A DNA stretch of 64,000 nucleotides, taken from Paraburkholderia kirstenboschensis (GTDB lineage: Bacteria; Pseudomonadota; Gammaproteobacteria; Burkholderiales; Burkholderiaceae). Location: positions 124,001 to 188,000 of the forward strand of contig NZ_CAJHCR010000014.1 in assembly GCF_904848585.1 (NCBI RefSeq), in the 5' to 3' direction. Numbering within the stretch: the first letter of the stretch is position 1; each line of letters begins with the position of its first letter. The position numbers were made by a program, and so were the translations under genes. The notes below the pieces were generated by a model. It saw only the letters and a list, made by a program, of their open reading frames with translations, did not search any database and had not been told where the DNA came from. Positions 61,029 through 64,000 of this stretch are shown here, piece after piece.

Positions 61029-62265
61029 CGCGGGTTGCTCCAGGCTGAAGGGTGCTACGTTCTTCCAGATAAGGCACCCAGTCGAGGAAATTCACATCCG
61101 ACAGGCTCCGCGGCCGCGTCGCGAAGAACACGACCGCGCGCAGTCCGTCCGTGTAGTAGGTCGCGCCGTCGAGCGTAGTCCGGGGATGGGTCGGCGACGC
61201 CGCGCCAACACCGTTCACAAATCCGAGCTTGTCGAGACCACTCGAGTACATCATGTCCTGGATCAGATAGTTTCGTGCCTCGTCGACGTTCTCGTGCAGG
61301 GTGAGGTGTGTCTCGCCGCGTGGCGCAAAACGGCCGCCGACAGGGCGACCGACCTGCGCCACGTAGACCAGTTGTCCCTGAAACCGGATTGGGGCGAGCC
61401 ATCCGCGTACCCAGGTCGCGGGCGCACCCGCCTGCGCCTGCTTGCGCATCACGAAGTCCGGCTCCCGCCCGAAGACCCGCTGCGCCCGGTCGGATTCGCG
61501 CGCGTCACGCCGATAGTTGCGCCGCACCAGCGCCGCGCCTATATCGGTGAGCTGGCCGATGCCAACGGCGTTCAGGGGATCGGCCTGAACCGTCCCGCTC
61601 GCGTCGGTGGCGCAGCATGGCAGTCGGTCGAGTGCGGCGCGCAGCGACGCGAGGTCCTCGTAGTCCGTCACCGCGGTTTCGGGAAACGGGAACGGGATCT
61701 GCGCGAGACCCGGATCCGTCGTGCCGCCCGGCACCCGCAGAAAGAGCGAGAACGGGATCAGCGTCTGGCTTCCAAACAGATCGATATTGACGAGCTTGAT
61801 GCCCTGATCGGGGTTGGTGAACAGGATGCCCGACCGTGTCTCGCCCGGCGGGATTGGGTTGCTGAATCCAAGCTTGCTGAAATAGTCGTCGATGCTCGTA
61901 TTCGTTGCTCCGCCAAGCAGCGTATGCACGGACCAGGCGACTTCGTGAGGCGAAAAGTAGTCCGGGTCCGTACCCGAGCGCAACAGCCACAATGCTTGCG
62001 ACGTCCCGTTCTGCACCTCGATCCATAGAGGCTGCACTCCGGTCGTGTTGATGTCGGCGCCATACATCCGCTTGCTGTCTTCACTGCCGAGCACGGTTGC
62101 GCTCACGCGCGCGTTGTGACTCGTGGCACTGACCGCACGTTCACGTGCCGGCCCATCGCCGGCCTCAGACGGGCCGTGCCATGTCGCACATCCAGCCAGC
62201 GTTAGCGCGATGCATAGCGCGCCTGCACGTACCCGTGCACGATGCATGGCCGGCGAAATGTTCAT
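61015..62265 (-). CDS. LssY_C-domain-like lipoprotein, paralogue B
   Basis: A 416-residue lipoprotein. The ATG at 62265 overlaps the stop of the upstream paralogue (ATGA), and the lipobox is TLAGC (Cys at 26). It is a divergent paralogue of the next gene (shared frames PLWIEVQNGTSQALWLL / PVWIEVQNREDRSYFLL, DPDYFSPHE / DPNFFPASE, PYLEE ending), with an LssY_C-like C-terminal domain (about 275-400; VYVAQVGRPVGGRF, HENVDEARNYLIQDM, YYTDGLRAVVFF). Cysteines pair in LPCCATD. Function unknown; translationally coupled to both neighbours. Confidence 0.75.
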   Translation of the reverse strand: MNISPAMHRARVRAGALCIALTLAGCATWHGPSEAGDGPARERAVSATSHNARVSATVLGSEDSKRMYGADINTTGVQPLWIEVQNGTSQALWLLRSGTDPDYFSPHEVAWSVHTLLGGATNTSIDDYFSKLGFSNPIPPGETRSGILFTNPDQGIKLVNIDLFGSQTLIPFSLFLRVPGGTTDPGLAQIPFPFPETAVTDYEDLASLRAALDRLPCCATDASGTVQADPLNAVGIGQLTDIGAALVRRNYRRDARESDRAQRVFGREPDFVMRKQAQAGAPATWVRGWLAPIRFQGQLVYVAQVGRPVGGRFAPRGETHLTLHENVDEARNYLIQDMMYSSGLDKLGFVNGVGAASPTHPRTTLDGATYYTDGLRAVVFFATRPRSLSDVNFLDWVPYLEERSTLQPGATRDAHQ

Positions 62266-63551
62266 GGCCCCGCTCCGGGTGTAACGTGCATGACCTTGTA
62301 CGGAGTGACCCACGGGAAGACTTTGATTTCCGACAGCGATGTCGGCGTGCGGTCAAATACCAGCACGACACGATAGCCATCGGTGTAATAGGGATCGGTC
62401 GTCAGGTTCTTGCGCGGAGCGCCTTCCTGAGCTGCACCGACTCCCGTCACGAGACCGATCTTCACGAGATTCTGCGAATAAGTCATGTCTTCGGTCAGCG
62501 CGGTGCGCGCCTCGTCCACGTCTGGGTCGATCTTGTGCGTGGTAAACGTTGACGAGTGCAAGGTCAGACGGATACCGATATCGCGGCTGATCTGTCCCAC
62601 CCAGACGGGTTTATCGTGATAGCGCATGCTGCTGAGCCAGAGCCGCAGATGATTGCGCTGGTGGATGTCGCCTCGTGCCTTTTGCAGCGCAAGATCTTGT
62701 GCGTGTCCAAACAGGTAAAGGTCGCTCACTGGCGCGTTGACATAGGGTTCGCCAGACAAGGCGGCGCTTACCATCTGCTGGATTGCTCCCGACCACTTCT
62801 GCTCCGTGAGACTCCAGCCCCGGCGGACAAGAGCTGGAAAGGCGTCGTCGAGGCCGCCGACAATCACGAGGTTGAGCGGGTCGCCACTCTTCGAACCGTC
62901 CTCATTGGTCGCGCAGCATGGCAGGGCTTCGAGCGCGGCGCGGAAATTCGCGTCATCCGTGTAGTTCTCGGTGGCCTCTTGCGGATCGGCAGCGCGTTTG
63001 AATGCCTGACTCCGCTTGTAGTCGGCTTCAAACCCGGGCACGGCGACGAATATCGAAAACGTGCGGGCGCGTTGCCTCGCGACGAGGTCCACCTGCACCA
63101 GCTTCGCACCTTCGTTGAGGTTGGTCAGCACAAACCCCGCGACGGTCTCTCCGGGGCGGACGGGATTATGAAAGGCGAGAGCACGAAACCGGCGATCGAG
63201 CTCGATCTGCTGATCGCGTGAAGTAGCGCCGGCAAACGCCTCGGCCGCTTCCGACGCGGGAAAGAAGTTCGGGTCCAGGCCCGGCGACAGGAGAAAGTAG
63301 CTGCGGTCCTCGCGATTCTGGACCTCGATCCAGACCGGCTGAATCTTCTTGTTGGCAAGCGGGACGCCATAAAGCATCGCGCTTTCTGCCGGCGACAGCA
63401 CGGCAGTCGAAACTTCCAGACCGCCCTCGGTGCGTGTCACGGCGCGGTTCTGATATCCGGGTACGGAAACCATTGACCGGGTCGCGGCGCATCCCGCCAG
63501 CACGCAACCGACCAGGCAGACAGCCAGCACCTGCATCACGATGCGGTTCAT
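62262..63551 (-). CDS. LssY_C-domain-like lipoprotein, paralogue A
   Basis: A 429-residue lipoprotein; ATG 63551 is used (a TTG one codon earlier is unlikely). The signal has the lipobox VLAGC (Cys at 21). The C-terminal half carries the LssY_C pattern VWVGQISRDIGIRLTLHSS, then KIDPDVDEARTALTEDM and YYTDGYRVVLVF (about 315-410); the N-terminal part (PVWIEVQNRE) is shared with paralogue B. LssY_C domains are known from membrane proteins of the PAP2/DedA group in Legionella and others, with no firm function. It is first in the operon. Confidence 0.75.
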   Translation of the reverse strand: MNRIVMQVLAVCLVGCVLAGCAATRSMVSVPGYQNRAVTRTEGGLEVSTAVLSPAESAMLYGVPLANKKIQPVWIEVQNREDRSYFLLSPGLDPNFFPASEAAEAFAGATSRDQQIELDRRFRALAFHNPVRPGETVAGFVLTNLNEGAKLVQVDLVARQRARTFSIFVAVPGFEADYKRSQAFKRAADPQEATENYTDDANFRAALEALPCCATNEDGSKSGDPLNLVIVGGLDDAFPALVRRGWSLTEQKWSGAIQQMVSAALSGEPYVNAPVSDLYLFGHAQDLALQKARGDIHQRNHLRLWLSSMRYHDKPVWVGQISRDIGIRLTLHSSTFTTHKIDPDVDEARTALTEDMTYSQNLVKIGLVTGVGAAQEGAPRKNLTTDPYYTDGYRVVLVFDRTPTSLSEIKVFPWVTPYKVMHVTPGAGP

Positions 63552-64000
63552 CAAGACACCTTTTCACCGGGATCCCGGGATGCGGCCGCATCCGGGCGAC
63601 GACCGCGCGCCTGCTGGTACCAGAGGCAAGCAGGCCGTTCGTATCACACTCTCGGACATGCACGAGATGTACCGCCCAGTTTAGTTGATTGGGGCCGCAC
63701 CAGTCATGGTTCGCAAAACGTCAAGCGAGCCTCGTTGACAGATGAAACGCCGGTCACCTGCGAACCATGAAAGTCGGATATTCGTGCGAAGGAGACGCAT
63801 GAGTGTCCGGCGATGCGAACGAATGAAAATTGCATCTGGCCGGACAACGACCAAGGTCCGACCTCTAGCCGGCTCTGCTTGTGCTCAAACCTCAGTCTGG
63901 AATGCACGTCAGTATCGGCCGGGCCGATTTGACGGCTGGAATGGCGTCACGTGCAGCGTCGCAGGGAATAACCTAACCTCTATGAAGCGCGCGCTCACAA
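63552..64000. other. 449-bp region at the right edge without a gene
   Basis: No protein-like frame is supported. It should hold the promoter of the lipoprotein operon; no clear operator or terminator was recognised. A gene may begin beyond the edge. Confidence 0.5.

Overview
The window looks like a piece of an accessory replicon or genomic region of a Burkholderiaceae bacterium (Paraburkholderia, Caballeronia or Burkholderia type). The DNA is GC-rich and third-position-biased, seven intact LysR regulators occur in 64 kb, there is a DUF4148 periplasmic protein, and a gene set resembles the low-oxygen-activated (lxa) locus known from Burkholderia cenocepacia. No rRNA, tRNA, CRISPR array, intact transposase or replication origin was seen.

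Layout. 0-5.6 kb: the tail of a BTAD-type regulator, an unusual PQ-loop/TPR membrane fusion, small secreted proteins, a decayed patch with LysR and pqiA remnants, and a beta-helix lipoprotein. 6.2-18.3 kb: secreted or envelope repeat proteins (YncE-like lipoprotein, NHL protein, 805-residue FHA/GLUG exoprotein) mixed with a methyltransferase plus membrane-protein operon, two LysR genes and a truncated FUSC gene. 18.4-30.2 kb: a run of LysR genes, most of them divergent from one or more small redox enzymes (argC, SDRs, F420-type NADP-binding proteins, GST), plus a ModA-like protein. Three of the divergent gaps hold clear dyads.

30.4-46.9 kb: a coherent low-oxygen/dormancy island. It has a CBS-BON protein, two zinc alcohol dehydrogenases, an Acg-type nitroreductase, an HPF-like ribosome factor, oleate hydratase, a flavodoxin-like protein, two universal stress proteins (plus a third as a remnant), a PAS/HisKA_3 kinase with a NarL-type response regulator, an orphan receiver with Glu in place of the phospho-acceptor Asp, an FNR protein with all four cluster cysteines, a DUF1488 protein and a small cytochrome c. 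FNR-type boxes (TTGAY-N4-RTCAA) lie in front of most of these units. In four promoters the box and a plausible -10 hexamer are separated by exactly the same distance (box start to -10 start 35 nt), the geometry of a class II FNR promoter. The regulator and its regulon therefore appear to be encoded together.

47.0-52.0 kb: a fructan module with a LacI repressor, two tandem palindromic operators, a GH68 levansucrase, a truncated GntR reading frame and a GH32 levanase. 52.1-59.6 kb: a five-gene catabolic operon (iron alcohol dehydrogenase, MFS transporter, FMN 2-hydroxyacid dehydrogenase, an SDR lacking YxxxK, and 2,5-dioxovalerate dehydrogenase) divergent from its LysR, plausibly feeding a five-carbon hydroxy acid into 2-oxoglutarate. 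59.9-63.6 kb: a tightly overlapped operon of three lipoproteins, two paralogues with an LssY_C-like domain and one alpha/beta-hydrolase. I know of no description of this operon as a system.
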